Of a DNA stretch of 64,000 bases, positions 27,801 through 36,680 are shown piece after piece; within the stretch, counting starts at the first letter, position 1; each line of letters begins with the position of its first letter. Below the pieces are notes generated by a model. It did no database searches, was not told the origin of the DNA, and saw nothing but the letters and a program-made list of their open reading frames with translations. Where the stretch lies: positions 992,001 through 1,056,000 of the forward strand of contig NZ_VFOZ01000001.1 of NCBI RefSeq assembly GCF_006716425.1. Reading direction: 5' to 3'. The translations under genes were made by a program, and so were the position numbers. This stretch comes from Actinoallomurus bryophytorum (GTDB lineage Bacteria; Actinomycetota; Actinomycetes; Streptosporangiales; Streptosporangiaceae).

Positions 27801-29370
27801 AGAGAATGTGGGCGCCCCAGGGCGGATGGCCGTTCGTCCCCAGGAGCCCGACGCCGATGTCGGCGGCGGCCAGCGCCGCTCCGCCCCGCGCGGAGATCAG
27901 CATGACCGTACGGCCGTCCTCCTGCAGCCGCCGGATGGAGGTCAGGAGCCGGCTCCCCCCGGGTACCGCCTGCTCGACCGGGAGCCGGTGCCGCAAGCCT
28001 GCGGCGGCACCGGCGACGGCGACCGCGCAGGCGCGCCGTGCGGTCACGAGCAGCGACTCGGCGAGGGAGTCCAGCTCGACCACGACGGACACCAGCGCGA
28101 CCGGCTCGTCGTCGTGGGTCAGGAGGAGTACGGTCGCGCCGCCCTTGCGCATCACGGCCAGCTGTTCCTCCGCGCCGGGCGGCATGGTGCGTGAGCGCAG
28201 CGGCGCCACCGCCCAGGGTCCGTCCACGTGGCGGCCGCTCAGGTTCTGCACGTCGACGAGAGCGTGCGCACGCTCATGGATCTCTTCGGGCGGAATCCCC
28301 TCGTCGCCGACCTGGACGATCTCGTCGATGACCAGGTTGCCGGTCCTCAGCGCGGACGCGTCGACGACCAGCTGGTCCACGCGGTCGAGCCTTCTCAGCG
28401 CGTCCGGCTCGACCACGACGACGTCGCGGCGGCCGGCCGACATGCCGAGCTGGGCGGCGAACGCGTCACGCCCCAGCCGCGCCGCCTTGGGCACACCCGC
28501 GGCGAGCACGCCCTGGGCCCGGTCCGCGTCACGACCGAGGGCGTACGTGCCGACGGCCGCGGTCAGTGCGGCCGGGATCGTCCAGGCGGCGCGTTCCACC
28601 GGCCCGTACGGCAGCGGAACCGGCCTTGGCGGCACGTCGATCGGCTCCGCGTGGAAGGCCCCGGGGATCGGCGCCATGCGGCAGGCCTGGCGGTTCCAGG
28701 TCGCCAGGTGGCCGCGCATCTCGACGATCCGGATCATCCGGTGCACGGAGTTGATGAGCGGCCCGGACGGCTGGTACGCGAACGCGTGGGTGATCGCCAC
28801 ACCGCCGCCGAGGACCAGATCGGTCGCCGGCCTCCCGATCCGCCGCTCCAGCCCGCCGCGTACCTGCGGAGCCGCGTCGGCCATCGCGGCGAGCGTCGCC
28901 ACACCGGGCGGCAGCGGCGTGGCCCGCACCAGCCGCCCGGCGATGGCGGCACCGCCACCGGCGAGGTACGCGCCGACGAGGACCGCATCGCGGATGACGG
29001 TCTGCCGGTTCGCCGGATGACCGATCGCGGAGAACGGCTCACCGGAGACGGCGTGGAGCTCCTCGATCGCCTCGACCACGTCGAGAAGCGCGTCGACCGG
29101 CGTCTCGTCGCCGTGCACGACCATGACGAGCCCGAGGGGCGCGTTCACCTCGGCGCGCGTCACCCCGGCGACGTCGAGAAGCCGGGCGACGAGCGACTTG
29201 GCGACGGCCTCGGTCCCCGGCTTGTGCATGCCACGAACCTGAATCCGCGTAGACCCGGGCGAGGCGTGCACCTGCCGCCGCTCCATGGCGCCGGAAACCC
29301 CGCCGGCCACCGCCCGCAGGGCGTTGCCGGGCAGTCCGGTCGCGGTACCGAGAAGTCCTCGCAGTCGCAT
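24838..29370 (-). CDS. Large P-type cation ATPase, CtpI-like
   Basis: A 1510-residue P-type ATPase. Residues 40-110 are HMA-like, the next 500 or so residues form a long extra N-terminal region as in mycobacterial CtpI, TGES lies at 773-776 and the phosphorylated Asp929 in DKTGTLTKG. MITGDHPTTA and VAVTGDGANDAPAIRLADVG are the nucleotide and hinge motifs. It should move a divalent or other cation across the membrane; the ion is unknown because CtpI-type proteins lack a clear metal motif. The gene is single, with a short 3' gap before the 47-residue gene. Confidence 0.88.
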   Translation of the reverse strand: MRLRGLLGTATGLPGNALRAVAGGVSGAMERRQVHASPGSTRIQVRGMHKPGTEAVAKSLVARLLDVAGVTRAEVNAPLGLVMVVHGDETPVDALLDVVEAIEELHAVSGEPFSAIGHPANRQTVIRDAVLVGAYLAGGGAAIAGRLVRATPLPPGVATLAAMADAAPQVRGGLERRIGRPATDLVLGGGVAITHAFAYQPSGPLINSVHRMIRIVEMRGHLATWNRQACRMAPIPGAFHAEPIDVPPRPVPLPYGPVERAAWTIPAALTAAVGTYALGRDADRAQGVLAAGVPKAARLGRDAFAAQLGMSAGRRDVVVVEPDALRRLDRVDQLVVDASALRTGNLVIDEIVQVGDEGIPPEEIHERAHALVDVQNLSGRHVDGPWAVAPLRSRTMPPGAEEQLAVMRKGGATVLLLTHDDEPVALVSVVVELDSLAESLLVTARRACAVAVAGAAAGLRHRLPVEQAVPGGSRLLTSIRRLQEDGRTVMLISARGGAALAAADIGVGLLGTNGHPPWGAHILCGPGLGKAYPLIEALLPARDVSSRSARIAEVGSVAGALLAATGTPATAARRAQLAVDMAALSALATGTWAGLAVTRRPQAVPADRTPWHAWPAQAVLDRLDSTTSGISESEAERRRIHAETGGPEIPGLARVTVEELDNPLTPALAAGAGVSAVVGSITDAALIGTVLGVNALMSGVQRVGADRALRQLVDLSAVRVRLRRPDPAEPDVRATAEELVPGDVVMLSAGDAVPADLRLLAAKGLEVDESSLTGESQLVIKSARPSVSKAVADRTSMLYEGTVIAAGEATGVVVATGDRTEIGRTTRLAGERRPGGVESRLQSLTAVTLPVALGAGAGLFLSDLLRGRSVAQALGPAVSLAVAAVPEGLPFVATAAELATARRLSRRGALVRNPSTIEALGRIDVLCFDKTGTLTKGRLRLRQVSDGESATPLKELTPQRRVIVAAALRASPEQVGRRLPHPTDRAIIRAAKKLGMDESEGYTSWKRVEEIPFEPARGYHAVLGRTPDGQVLSVKGAPEIVLDRCVTWAREEGLTEFDSGAREKVEQEIDRLARLGYRVLAVAEREASGRQDLTESRIDRLCLLGLVCIADPVRPTAAEAVSRLRKAGVDVMMITGDHPTTAEAIASELNLLNGRIMTGADLDALEDDELAEALATVSVFARVSPSQKARVVQALRTAGRVVAVTGDGANDAPAIRLADVGIALGERATPAARETADVVVTDDRIETITDAIADCRAMWRSTRDALAVLLGGNLGEIAFTVVTGLVSGASPLNVRQLLLVNLLTDMLPAVALASRPPSGVSREELLQEGPDRSLGSALTRDIAVRASATAGAAMAAWTLGRMSGTRNQADTVGLVALVGTQLAQTIVTGGRDPLVLVSGVASFAALGIIVQVPVLSQFFGSTPLLPHGWMIALACAGGFALGALLVTRLPSGTLVAYVPGAELAARLAEGVKDGLADGMKDGLPSGISAAVPAEVADGARMVWRTVRGAG

Positions 29371-30130
29371 GGCTGTCTTCCTCGTCGCGGTGTACGTCGG
29401 TGATCACTACTGACGGCCGAACGTGCGTGCCACGGCGCCTTGGGGCCAGACGCGAGCTCCCGACACGACGCGGCCCGGTTTCATGGCCCTGGCCCCGGTT
29501 TCGTGGGCCCTGGTCCTGGTTTTCGTGACCCCGGCCCCGGCCCCGGTCTCGCCTGGCCGGTGGCCCAGACCTGGCCGGTGGCCCAGACCTGGCCGGTGGC
29601 CCAGACCTGGCCGGTGGCCCAGACCTGGCCGGTGGCCCAGACCTGGCCGGTGGCCCAGACCTGGCCGGTGGCCCAGACCTGGCCGGTGGCCCAGACCTGG
29701 CCGGTGGCCCAGACCTGGCCGGTGGCCCAGACCTGGCCGGTGGCCCAGACCTGGCCGGTGGCCCAGACCTGGCCGGTGGCCCAGACCTGGCCGGTGGCCC
29801 GGTCGCGATGCGACCTGGGCCACGGGCGGATCCGGATCGCGGGCGCATCGGATCGCGGGCGGGGCCGGACGTGGCGCCGGAGGCGCCGGAGCGCCGGGTG
29901 GCAGGTGGTCTCTCTCTCGGACGCCGCCTGCGTCTGAGGACGAATCCCCTAGCACCCCGGCCGCACTCCGCGTGCGCATCCCGGGCTGAGGCCGGCCTGG
30001 CCCGTACGTCGGTCCCGCACGCGGCTCCGCTGGCTCCCGGCCAACCGGCCGGCCCCGCCCAGACGTGGGGACGGCCTGCTCGTGCGCGACGCGGTCTCGG
30101 GTGCCGGTGTTCCGCAGGGTGGTTCGGCGA
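29371..30130. other. 760-bp interval without a convincing gene
   Basis: This stretch separates the ATPase and the pentad-repeat protein, both on the minus strand. It holds the 18-bp tandem array (29554-29800). All reading frames through the array are open because the unit is a multiple of three and has no stop, so long open frames on both strands are uninformative. Outside the array no frame shows family motifs. Confidence 0.6.
29554..29800. repeat. 18-bp tandem repeat array, 13 full copies
   Basis: Thirteen perfect head-to-tail copies of TGGCCGGTGGCCCAGACC cover 29554-29787, followed by a 13-bp partial copy to 29800. No copy differs from another by eye. The unit itself holds the palindrome GGCCGGTGGCC-like core (GGCC on both sides of GGT). 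It lies about 180 bp upstream of the P-type ATPase start on the ATPase strand. Perfect identity implies recent expansion, so it is probably variable in number between strains. Confidence 0.9.
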
Positions 30131-31192
30131 TCACGTGCGCGTCGTGGATCCCGGTTGCCGCCTGGTACGGGAGCGCAGGCCTCCCGCTCTGCGGCCGGTC
30201 CGGCGGGCGATCATGGCGCCGACGCCGATCGCGGCGGCCACCGGCCAGTCGATGGCGCCGATGACGGCCGCCAGCCCCAGGCCGCCGTAGAACGCCAGGC
30301 GCTCGGGTGGCGGGAGGTAGCCCGCGACGACGCGGCCGGCGTCGCCGACGTAGGACATCCCCGGTGTCGGAACGTGAAGGACCTTCATGTGAGGCGTGAG
30401 GACGGGCACCGCGACGTTGACCCCGTTCCCGTTCGCGGTGCCGGCGCGGGCCGCCAGCCGGCGCTGGCCCGAGACGGTGGTACTGGACGCGCCGGACGTC
30501 CTGGCGCTCGACGTTCTCGCACTCGCGGTCCTGGCGCTCGACGGCCTCGCGGCTCTGGTGCCGGACGTCCTGGACCTGGAGGTCCTGGAACTCGAAGGCC
30601 TGGCGCTGGAGGTCCTGCCGCCGGACGTCCTGGAACCCGACGTCTTGGCGCTGGACGTCCTGGAACCGGGCTTCATCGCACTCGACGTCCTGGAATCCGA
30701 CTTCATCGCACTCGATGCCCTGGAACCCGCCGACTTCATGGCGCTCGACGTCCTGGAGCCCGGCTTCATCGCGCTCGAGGCCCTGGAGCCCGACTTCATG
30801 GCACTCGAGGTCCGGGCGCTGGAGGTCCTGGGGCTCGAAGCCTTGGTGGCGGAGGCCTTTGCTCCGGATGCCTTCGTGCCCGAGGCCCTGGCACCCGAGG
30901 TGCCGGCGGCCGAAGCCCGGGCACCTGAGGTTCTGGCGCTCGAGGTGCCGGCGCCTGAAGTCCTGGCACCAGAGGTTCTGGCACTGGAGGTCCTGGCACT
31001 GGAGGTTCTCGCACCTGAGGTCCTGGCGCTCGAGGCCCTGGCGGTGGAGGCCTTCGCTCCGGATGCCTTCGTGCCCGAGCTCTTGGTACCCGAGGTGCCG
31101 GCGCCCGAAGTCCTGGCACCCGAACTCTTGGTGCGCGCGGCCGTCCCCCGTGACGCGGTCCCCGCTCTGGTCGCTCTCCCAGCTTCGGCCAT
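30131..31192 (-). CDS. Basic pentad-repeat protein with membrane C-terminus
   Basis: A 353-residue protein. About residues 20-240 are imperfect five-residue repeats of the form A-R/K-T/A-S-S/G (for example [15 protein letters not shown], later [16 protein letters not shown]), giving a strongly basic Ser/Thr/Ala-rich, probably disordered segment. The C-terminal 90 residues are ordinary: [38 protein letters not shown] and [19 protein letters not shown], two membrane segments as in a conserved actinobacterial hypothetical family. The frame was chosen because only it keeps that C-terminus. The basic part recalls histone H1-like tails, so DNA or cell-wall polymer binding is possible. No partner genes are evident. 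Confidence 0.65.
   Translation of the reverse strand: MAEAGRATRAGTASRGTAARTKSSGARTSGAGTSGTKSSGTKASGAKASTARASSARTSGARTSSARTSSARTSGARTSGAGTSSARTSGARASAAGTSGARASGTKASGAKASATKASSPRTSSARTSSAMKSGSRASSAMKPGSRTSSAMKSAGSRASSAMKSDSRTSSAMKPGSRTSSAKTSGSRTSGGRTSSARPSSSRTSRSRTSGTRAARPSSARTASARTSSARTSGASSTTVSGQRRLAARAGTANGNGVNVAVPVLTPHMKVLHVPTPGMSYVGDAGRVVAGYLPPPERLAFYGGLGLAAVIGAIDWPVAAAIGVGAMIARRTGRRAGGLRSRTRRQPGSTTRT
30480..31140. repeat. 15-bp imperfect coding repeats
   Basis: About 40 degenerate 15-bp units run through the N-terminal half of the basic membrane protein. On the plus strand units read like GAGGTCCTGGCGCTC or GACGTCCTGGAACCC. Two larger segments look duplicated: the blocks with GCCTTCGCTCCGGATGCC occur near 31049 and in related form near 30857. 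Confidence 0.7.
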
Positions 31193-31631
31193 ACCGTCCC
31201 ATCCCCCCGCTCACGTGCCCGAACGCGTTATCCGGTTAAGTCCACGTTGTTTCCGGGAGCGAGTGCCCCCAAGCGTCACGCCGCAGATCCAGACCGACCT
31301 TTTCCCTGGTCACGGCGGCGCAATGGGAAGCGACAACATTAGGGCCATCCCGCAGGAACGCCCCGGTCGGCCGACCGCGCAGGAGACGACACCACAGCGA
31401 TTCCGGACGGTCCCTGGCGGGGTCATGCGCCCGATCGCCGACCGCTGGAGCGGGTCGAGGAACCAGGGCCAGGGCTGAATCCGGCTCTGGTTCCGAGACA
31501 GGGCTCGGCCCAGCGCCAAGCGCCGGATGCCGCGCCGGAACCCAGGGGCCCAGTGCGGGAAGCCGGAGCCGGGTGAGAGCGGGCGGGGTGCGAGAGCGGG
31601 GCGGGCAGAGGAGCAGGAATGGGACGGCGTG
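31193..31631. other. Intergenic region, no gene seen
   Basis: Upstream of the pentad-repeat gene (minus strand). Its promoter should lie at 31200-31300, where AT-richer GCGTTATCCGGTTAAGTCC occurs. Open frames here have no family motifs and poor third-position bias. Confidence 0.45.
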
Positions 31632-31799
31632 CCGGAGCGGGAGCGGCGCTAGCCCAAGCGCCCCAGCCCGCCCGAAGCGGATGCGTGCCCGGAGCGGGAG
31701 CGGCACCAGCCCAAGCGACCCCAGCCCCAACCCAGGCGACCCCAGCCCGCCCAAAGCGGATGCCTGGAGCGGGAGCAACCCCAGTCCGAGCGGCGCTAG
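31632..31799. repeat. Degenerate direct repeats at kinase 3' end
   Basis: Two and a half copies of a roughly 55-80 bp unit starting CCGGAGCGGGAGCGGC and containing AGCCCAAGCG, CCCCAGCCCGCC and AAGCGGATGC. The last partial copy (GAGCGGGAGCAACCCCAG) runs to the sugar kinase stop codon. No coding function is apparent. Confidence 0.6.
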
Positions 31800-32713
31800 C
31801 GGAGCACGGTCCCGGGTGTCCGGTCGAGCAAGGGCAGTTCCTCGCGGCGGGGTAGGCCCTCCCAGTCGCCGCGCTGGGTCACCGCGAACGCCCCCACGGT
31901 CACCGCCGTGTGCAGTGCGGCCGGGAAGTCCCTCCCGGCGAGCCGGTCCGCGAGGTAGCCCGCGGCGAACGCGTCCCCGGCGCCCACCGTGTCGACCGCC
32001 CGTACCGGCCGGGCGGCGCTGGACAGCGGCCGTCCCTCGCACCAGGCCGCGCAGCCGTCCGCGCCTCGCTTCACGACGACCTCCGACGGGCCCAGCCGGG
32101 CCAGCGCCTCCGGGTCCGGTGAGCCCGTCAGCAGTGTCGCCTCGTCCTCGCCGGCGAACAGCACGTCGGCGCGGGCCGCGAGGTCGGTGAGCACGGGCCG
32201 GGCCTCGTCCGGTGACCACAGCCGGGCGCGGTAGTTGACGTCGAAGGACACGCGCGGCGCGAGCTCGGTCGCGGCGAACACCGCCTCGCGGGCCGAGGCC
32301 GACAGCGCGGGTGTGACGCCGCTGACGTGCAGCAGGCCGGCCGTACGCAGCAGGTCCTCGGGCAGGTCACCGGCGGTCAGCCGCGAGCCCGCGCTGCCCG
32401 AACGGTAGTACGCGACGCCCACGACCTCCGGCAGCCGGTGTTCCTTCACCATGAGCGCGGTCGGGGCGTCGGCGTCGGTGACCACACCGGACACGTCCAC
32501 GCCCTCACCGCGCAGCGTGGCGAGCACCAGCCGCCCGAACTCGTCGTCGCCGACCCGGCCCGCGTACGCGACGGGAACCCCGAGGCGCGCTGCGCCGATG
32601 GCGACGTTCGACTCGGCACCGGCGACGGTCAGCCGAAAGGAGACGGCGTGCCGCAAGGGACCGGAGCCGGCGGCGTCCATCACCGCCAGTACTTCACCGA
32701 CGGTTACGATCAT
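31796..32713 (-). CDS. PfkB-family sugar kinase, KDG-kinase-like
   Basis: A 305-residue ribokinase-fold kinase. The N-terminal GGE-like start MIVTVGEVLAVM, the glycine-rich AGAESNVAIGAARLG and the C-terminal VDTVGAGDAFAAGYLADRL with catalytic Asp are clear. The FDVNYRARLWSPDEAR block is typical of 2-keto-3-deoxygluconate kinases (KdgK). AGGAGTAGC precedes the chosen ATG at 32713. No sugar transporter or regulator is adjacent, so the substrate is inferred from motif only. Confidence 0.78.
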   Translation of the reverse strand: MIVTVGEVLAVMDAAGSGPLRHAVSFRLTVAGAESNVAIGAARLGVPVAYAGRVGDDEFGRLVLATLRGEGVDVSGVVTDADAPTALMVKEHRLPEVVGVAYYRSGSAGSRLTAGDLPEDLLRTAGLLHVSGVTPALSASAREAVFAATELAPRVSFDVNYRARLWSPDEARPVLTDLAARADVLFAGEDEATLLTGSPDPEALARLGPSEVVVKRGADGCAAWCEGRPLSSAARPVRAVDTVGAGDAFAAGYLADRLAGRDFPAALHTAVTVGAFAVTQRGDWEGLPRREELPLLDRTPGTVLR

Positions 32714-32810
32714 GCTACTCCTTGTCCCCAATATCCGGGCGTCTCCGACAGTACGGGTCGGACAGTCCGAGGGTACGGATACGGACGGCCCGATAAACGA
32801 AGGAGCACCG

Positions 32811-33155
32811 ATGGCGCGCGAGGAGCCCGGCTACGAGCCCGACTACCGATTCTCCCTCGCCAACGAACGCACGCTCCTGTCCTGGATCCAGACGGCGTTC
32901 GGCCTTCTCGCTCTCGGCCTGCCGCTCGCCGGTGGTATCCACGGCGTACGGCTGCCGCCCTGGCACCACGAGATCGGCCTGGGCGCGATCGCGCTGAGCG
33001 TGATGATCGTGCCCGCCGCGTACCGCAACTGGCGCCGCTCCCAGCTCGCGATGCGCCTCGGCCTGCGACTCCCCCGTGATCCGCTGCCGGTGATCGTCAC
33101 GTCGGGCGTGGTGGCCCTGCTCGTGATCACGCTGGTCGGCGTGGCGATGACATGA
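32811..33155 (+). CDS. DUF202 (YidH-like) membrane protein
   Basis: A 114-residue protein with the DUF202 start RFSLANERTLLSWIQTAFGL and three membrane segments. AAGGAGCACCG precedes the ATG. A second DUF202 gene follows after 40 bp, the usual pairing in actinomycetes. Function unknown. Confidence 0.8.
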   Translation: MAREEPGYEPDYRFSLANERTLLSWIQTAFGLLALGLPLAGGIHGVRLPPWHHEIGLGAIALSVMIVPAAYRNWRRSQLAMRLGLRLPRDPLPVIVTSGVVALLVITLVGVAMT

Positions 33156-33195
33156 GCGAGCGAACCAGGAACCCCCTCCGACGAAGGAGGCCACC

Positions 33196-33465
33196 ATGAG
33201 CGCCGGTCTTCAGCGGCAGCGCACCGACCTGGCCTGGCTGCGTCTGGTCCTCGCGTCCTGGGCGGTGGTGGTGCTCACGGCACGCGTCGCGCTGCCGGTG
33301 GGCGTCCTCGCCCTCATGGGCCCCGTGGCGGTGACCGCGATCGCGCAGGCGAGGCGGCGGCGGCTCAGGGGCGACGGTACGCCGCCCACTCTGTCCCGGG
33401 GAGCGGCCGTGCTCATGGTGGCCGCCTGCGTGCTGACGGCCGTCGCGGAGGCGGTACGGCTCTGA
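33196..33465 (+). CDS. DUF202 membrane protein, second of pair
   Basis: An 89-residue partner with QRQRTDLAWLRLVLASWAVV, the DUF202 motif in short form, and three hydrophobic segments separated by a basic loop (RRRRLRG). GAAGGAGGCCACC precedes the ATG. It probably forms a membrane complex with the preceding DUF202 protein. Confidence 0.75.
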   Translation: MSAGLQRQRTDLAWLRLVLASWAVVVLTARVALPVGVLALMGPVAVTAIAQARRRRLRGDGTPPTLSRGAAVLMVAACVLTAVAEAVRL

Positions 33466-33469
33466 GGAG

Positions 33470-33982
33470 TCAGCAGTCAGGGCACAGGAAGCAGGCCCAG
33501 ACGACCTTGCCGTGGCTGGACAGCGGCGCCCAGTTCCACGAGTCGCTGAACGCCTCGACCAGATGCAGGCCGCGCCCGCTCTGGGAGGCGAAGTCGGGCT
33601 CCCGGCACACCGGGATCTGGTCGCACGGATCGGTGACGGCGCAGGTCAGCCGGCCGCTGGTCCGCAGCAGGCTCAGCCGGATGGGCGGGTCGCCCTGGGT
33701 CGGGCAGCCGACGGCGTACCGCAGGGCGTTGGTGACGAGCTCGGAGACGACGAGGCGTACGTCGTCGTACATCCCGGTGAGACCCCAGGAGGACAGGGCG
33801 CCCCGGACGAAGTCCCGGGCCTCCTTCACCGACTCTGGAACAGCGGCAAGCCTCACAGACCTCGTCTGCAGGGCGGAGCGGATCGACGCGGTGGTGTGGT
33901 CACGCGATCGCTCACCCTGCGCGATCGTCGACAACCACTCTTGCGCCTCGTCGACCGTTTCCCCTGTTCTTTCTCCTGCCAT
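33470..33982 (-). CDS. HATPase_c anti-sigma-factor-like kinase
   Basis: About 170 residues. The GHKL ATPase fold is clear: VRLVVSELVTNALRYA (N box), VTDPCDQIP (G1-like) and SGRGLHLVEAFSDSW (G2-like). Such small ATPases of the RsbW/SpoIIAB type are very numerous in actinomycetes and sit beside HTH/DUF397 pairs. The C-terminus is Cys-rich (ACFLCPDC). ATG at 33982 has GGAG upstream; the ATG at 34006 is an alternative. It diverges from the HTH gene at 34170. Confidence 0.8.
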   Translation of the reverse strand: MAGERTGETVDEAQEWLSTIAQGERSRDHTTASIRSALQTRSVRLAAVPESVKEARDFVRGALSSWGLTGMYDDVRLVVSELVTNALRYAVGCPTQGDPPIRLSLLRTSGRLTCAVTDPCDQIPVCREPDFASQSGRGLHLVEAFSDSWNWAPLSSHGKVVWACFLCPDC

Positions 33983-34064
33983 CCAGCGCGCTCCGTGTGC
34001 TGTCATCCGCGATCCCCGGGTACTCAGTGATCGGCGTGTCCGCGCGCTATCCTGCTCGACATGT

Positions 34065-34078
34065 CTTGCAGATGCAAG
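34065..34078. promoter_or_regulatory. Inverted repeat between HATPase and HTH genes
   Basis: CTTGCAGATGCAAG has 5-bp perfect arms (CTTGC/GCAAG) around AGAT. It lies midway between the divergent HATPase and HTH genes and is a candidate operator for the HTH protein. Confidence 0.45.
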
Positions 34079-34169
34079 GCCCGATGCACGTGCAGATGAC
34101 CGTGCGCACTCTGACAGCACCGGGAGGGAGTGGCAGACTGTCCGCTGACCGATGCTCATGGAGGTAGGG

Positions 34170-35036
34170 GTGGAAACAGCGCAGCCCGCCGGAGGACCGA
34201 CCGTTCTTCGCCGGCTCCTCGGCGCCCAGCTGCGCCGTCTGCGAGAACGGCAGGGCATCACGCGCGAAGAGGCCGGGTACGCCATCCGCGCCTCCGGCTC
34301 CAAGATGAGCCGCCTCGAGCTGGGCCGTGTCGGCTTCAAGGAGCGCGACGTCGCGGACCTGCTCACCCTTTACGGTGTCACCGACGACACCGACCGGGAC
34401 ACCCTGCTCGGCCTCGCCCAGGATGCCAACAGCCCTGGCTGGTGGCACCGGTACGGCGACGTCCTCCCCGGCTGGTTCGAGACGTACGTCGGCCTGGAAG
34501 AGGCCGCGGCCCTGGTCCGCACCTACGAAGTCCAGTTCATCCCCGGCCTGCTGCAGACCGAGGAATATGCTCGTGCCGTCATCTCCCTGGGCAACTCCGC
34601 CTCACCGCCAGAGGAGATCGAGCAGAGGGTCAGCCTGCGTACAACGCGTCAGAAGCTACTCACACGCGGGGACGCACCTCGCTTGTGGGCTGTCGTGGAC
34701 GAGGCGGCTTTGCGCCGTCCGATCGGGGGACGGGATGTGATGCGCGGCCAGATCCAGCGGCTGATCGAGGCCACCAAGCTGCCGGGCGTCATCCTCCAGG
34801 TGCTGCCATTCCGGGTCGGCGGGCACACCGCCGAAGCCGGAGCCTTCACCATCCTGCGTTTTCCCGAGTCGGACCTGCCGGACGTGGTCTACGTCGAGCA
34901 GCTGACCAGTGCTCTCTATCTGGACAGACGCGACGACGTCGATGCCTACATGGAGGCCATGGAGCGCCTCTGTGTGGTCAGCGCACCTCCGGACAACACC
35001 GCCGAGATCCTCAGCAGGATTCTCCAGGAGACATAG
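34170..35036 (+). CDS. HTH regulator with DUF5753
   Basis: About 288 residues. The XRE-type HTH lies near residues 20-70 (LRERQGITREEAGYAIRASG, then SKMSRLELGR) and DUF5753 follows (IPGLLQTEEYARAVISLG; LPFRVGGHTAEAGAFTILRF). I chose the GTG at 34170 because GGAGG (34160-34164) is 5 bp before it; an ATG at 34152 lies upstream of that site. The intact DUF397 gene follows immediately, giving the standard HATPase/HTH/DUF397 unit, in contrast to the truncated unit at 6.5 kb. Confidence 0.83.
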   Translation: METAQPAGGPTVLRRLLGAQLRRLRERQGITREEAGYAIRASGSKMSRLELGRVGFKERDVADLLTLYGVTDDTDRDTLLGLAQDANSPGWWHRYGDVLPGWFETYVGLEEAAALVRTYEVQFIPGLLQTEEYARAVISLGNSASPPEEIEQRVSLRTTRQKLLTRGDAPRLWAVVDEAALRRPIGGRDVMRGQIQRLIEATKLPGVILQVLPFRVGGHTAEAGAFTILRFPESDLPDVVYVEQLTSALYLDRRDDVDAYMEAMERLCVVSAPPDNTAEILSRILQET

Positions 35037-35276
35037 ATGCAGTACCCCACCTACAACGGCGTCCCCGCCACCGACCTCCTCGACGTCAGCTGGCAGAAGA
35101 GTCATCGGAGCAACTCCCAAGGCAACTGCGTCGAGCTCGCGAAGCTGCCCGACGGCAGCGTCGCGGTACGCAACTCCCGGCATCCTGCGGGCCCGGCGCT
35201 CGTCTACACCAAGGCCGAGATCCAGGCCCTGATCCTCGGGGCCAAGGCCGGCGACTTCGACAGCCTGCTCGTCTGA
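35037..35276 (+). CDS. DUF397 protein
   Basis: A 79-residue intact DUF397 protein: VSWQKSHRSNSQGNCVELAK, then DGSVAVRNSRHPAGPALVYT and a C-terminal helix. The ATG begins directly after the HTH stop codon. DUF397 proteins are thought to act with the adjacent HTH protein as a toxin-antitoxin-like or developmental switch pair. Confidence 0.85.
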   Translation: MQYPTYNGVPATDLLDVSWQKSHRSNSQGNCVELAKLPDGSVAVRNSRHPAGPALVYTKAEIQALILGAKAGDFDSLLV

Positions 35277-35310
35277 ACCTCCGGCCGTGCTATCGGCCGG
35301 GGGCTGTAGA

Positions 35311-35324
35311 TAGAACCCGTTATC
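35311..35324. promoter_or_regulatory. KstR-like operator, distal fadA5 site
   Basis: TAGAACCCGTTATC matches TNNAACNNGTTNNA except for the final base. It is 54 bp upstream of a second, weaker site in the same promoter region. Confidence 0.55.
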
Positions 35325-35364
35325 GGCAGGAACCCCTGCCCTCCTTCGCTTGCCGGTGTCCCAC

Positions 35365-36567
<1,203 letters not shown>

Positions 36568-36642
36568 TCTAGGGCCCTCAAACCCTCCTGCCACCAGGCG
36601 TGGTGAGACACGCGCCACGTTGACCCTAACGAGCGCTTGGTT

Positions 36643-36656
36643 TAGAACGTGTTACA
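36643..36656. promoter_or_regulatory. KstR operator, first P450 gene
   Basis: TAGAACGTGTTACA is a full match to TNNAACNNGTTNNA, 24 bp before the first P450 start. Confidence 0.82.
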
Positions 36657-36680
36657 GAAGCGCCGACCGGAGGAGCGCCG

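Noticed and set aside
28228-29403. Plus-strand gene over the ATPase 5' end
   Set aside because: It is the antisense frame of the ATPase N-terminal region.
29554-29800. CRISPR array
   Set aside because: The 18-bp units are directly joined with no spacers and no cas genes are near.
29949-31214. Pentapeptide-repeat protein (xQDLQ-like pentads) in another minus-strand frame
   Set aside because: Pentads arise automatically from the 15-bp repeat. That frame loses the clear two-helix C-terminus found in the frame ending at 30131.
31215-31230. KstR site at AACGCGTT
   Set aside because: The outer T and A are absent and it lies upstream of the unrelated pentad-repeat gene.
30396-31478. Leu/Glu/Asp-rich plus-strand pentad protein
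   Set aside because: It is the antisense reading of the same repeat and has no conserved domain.
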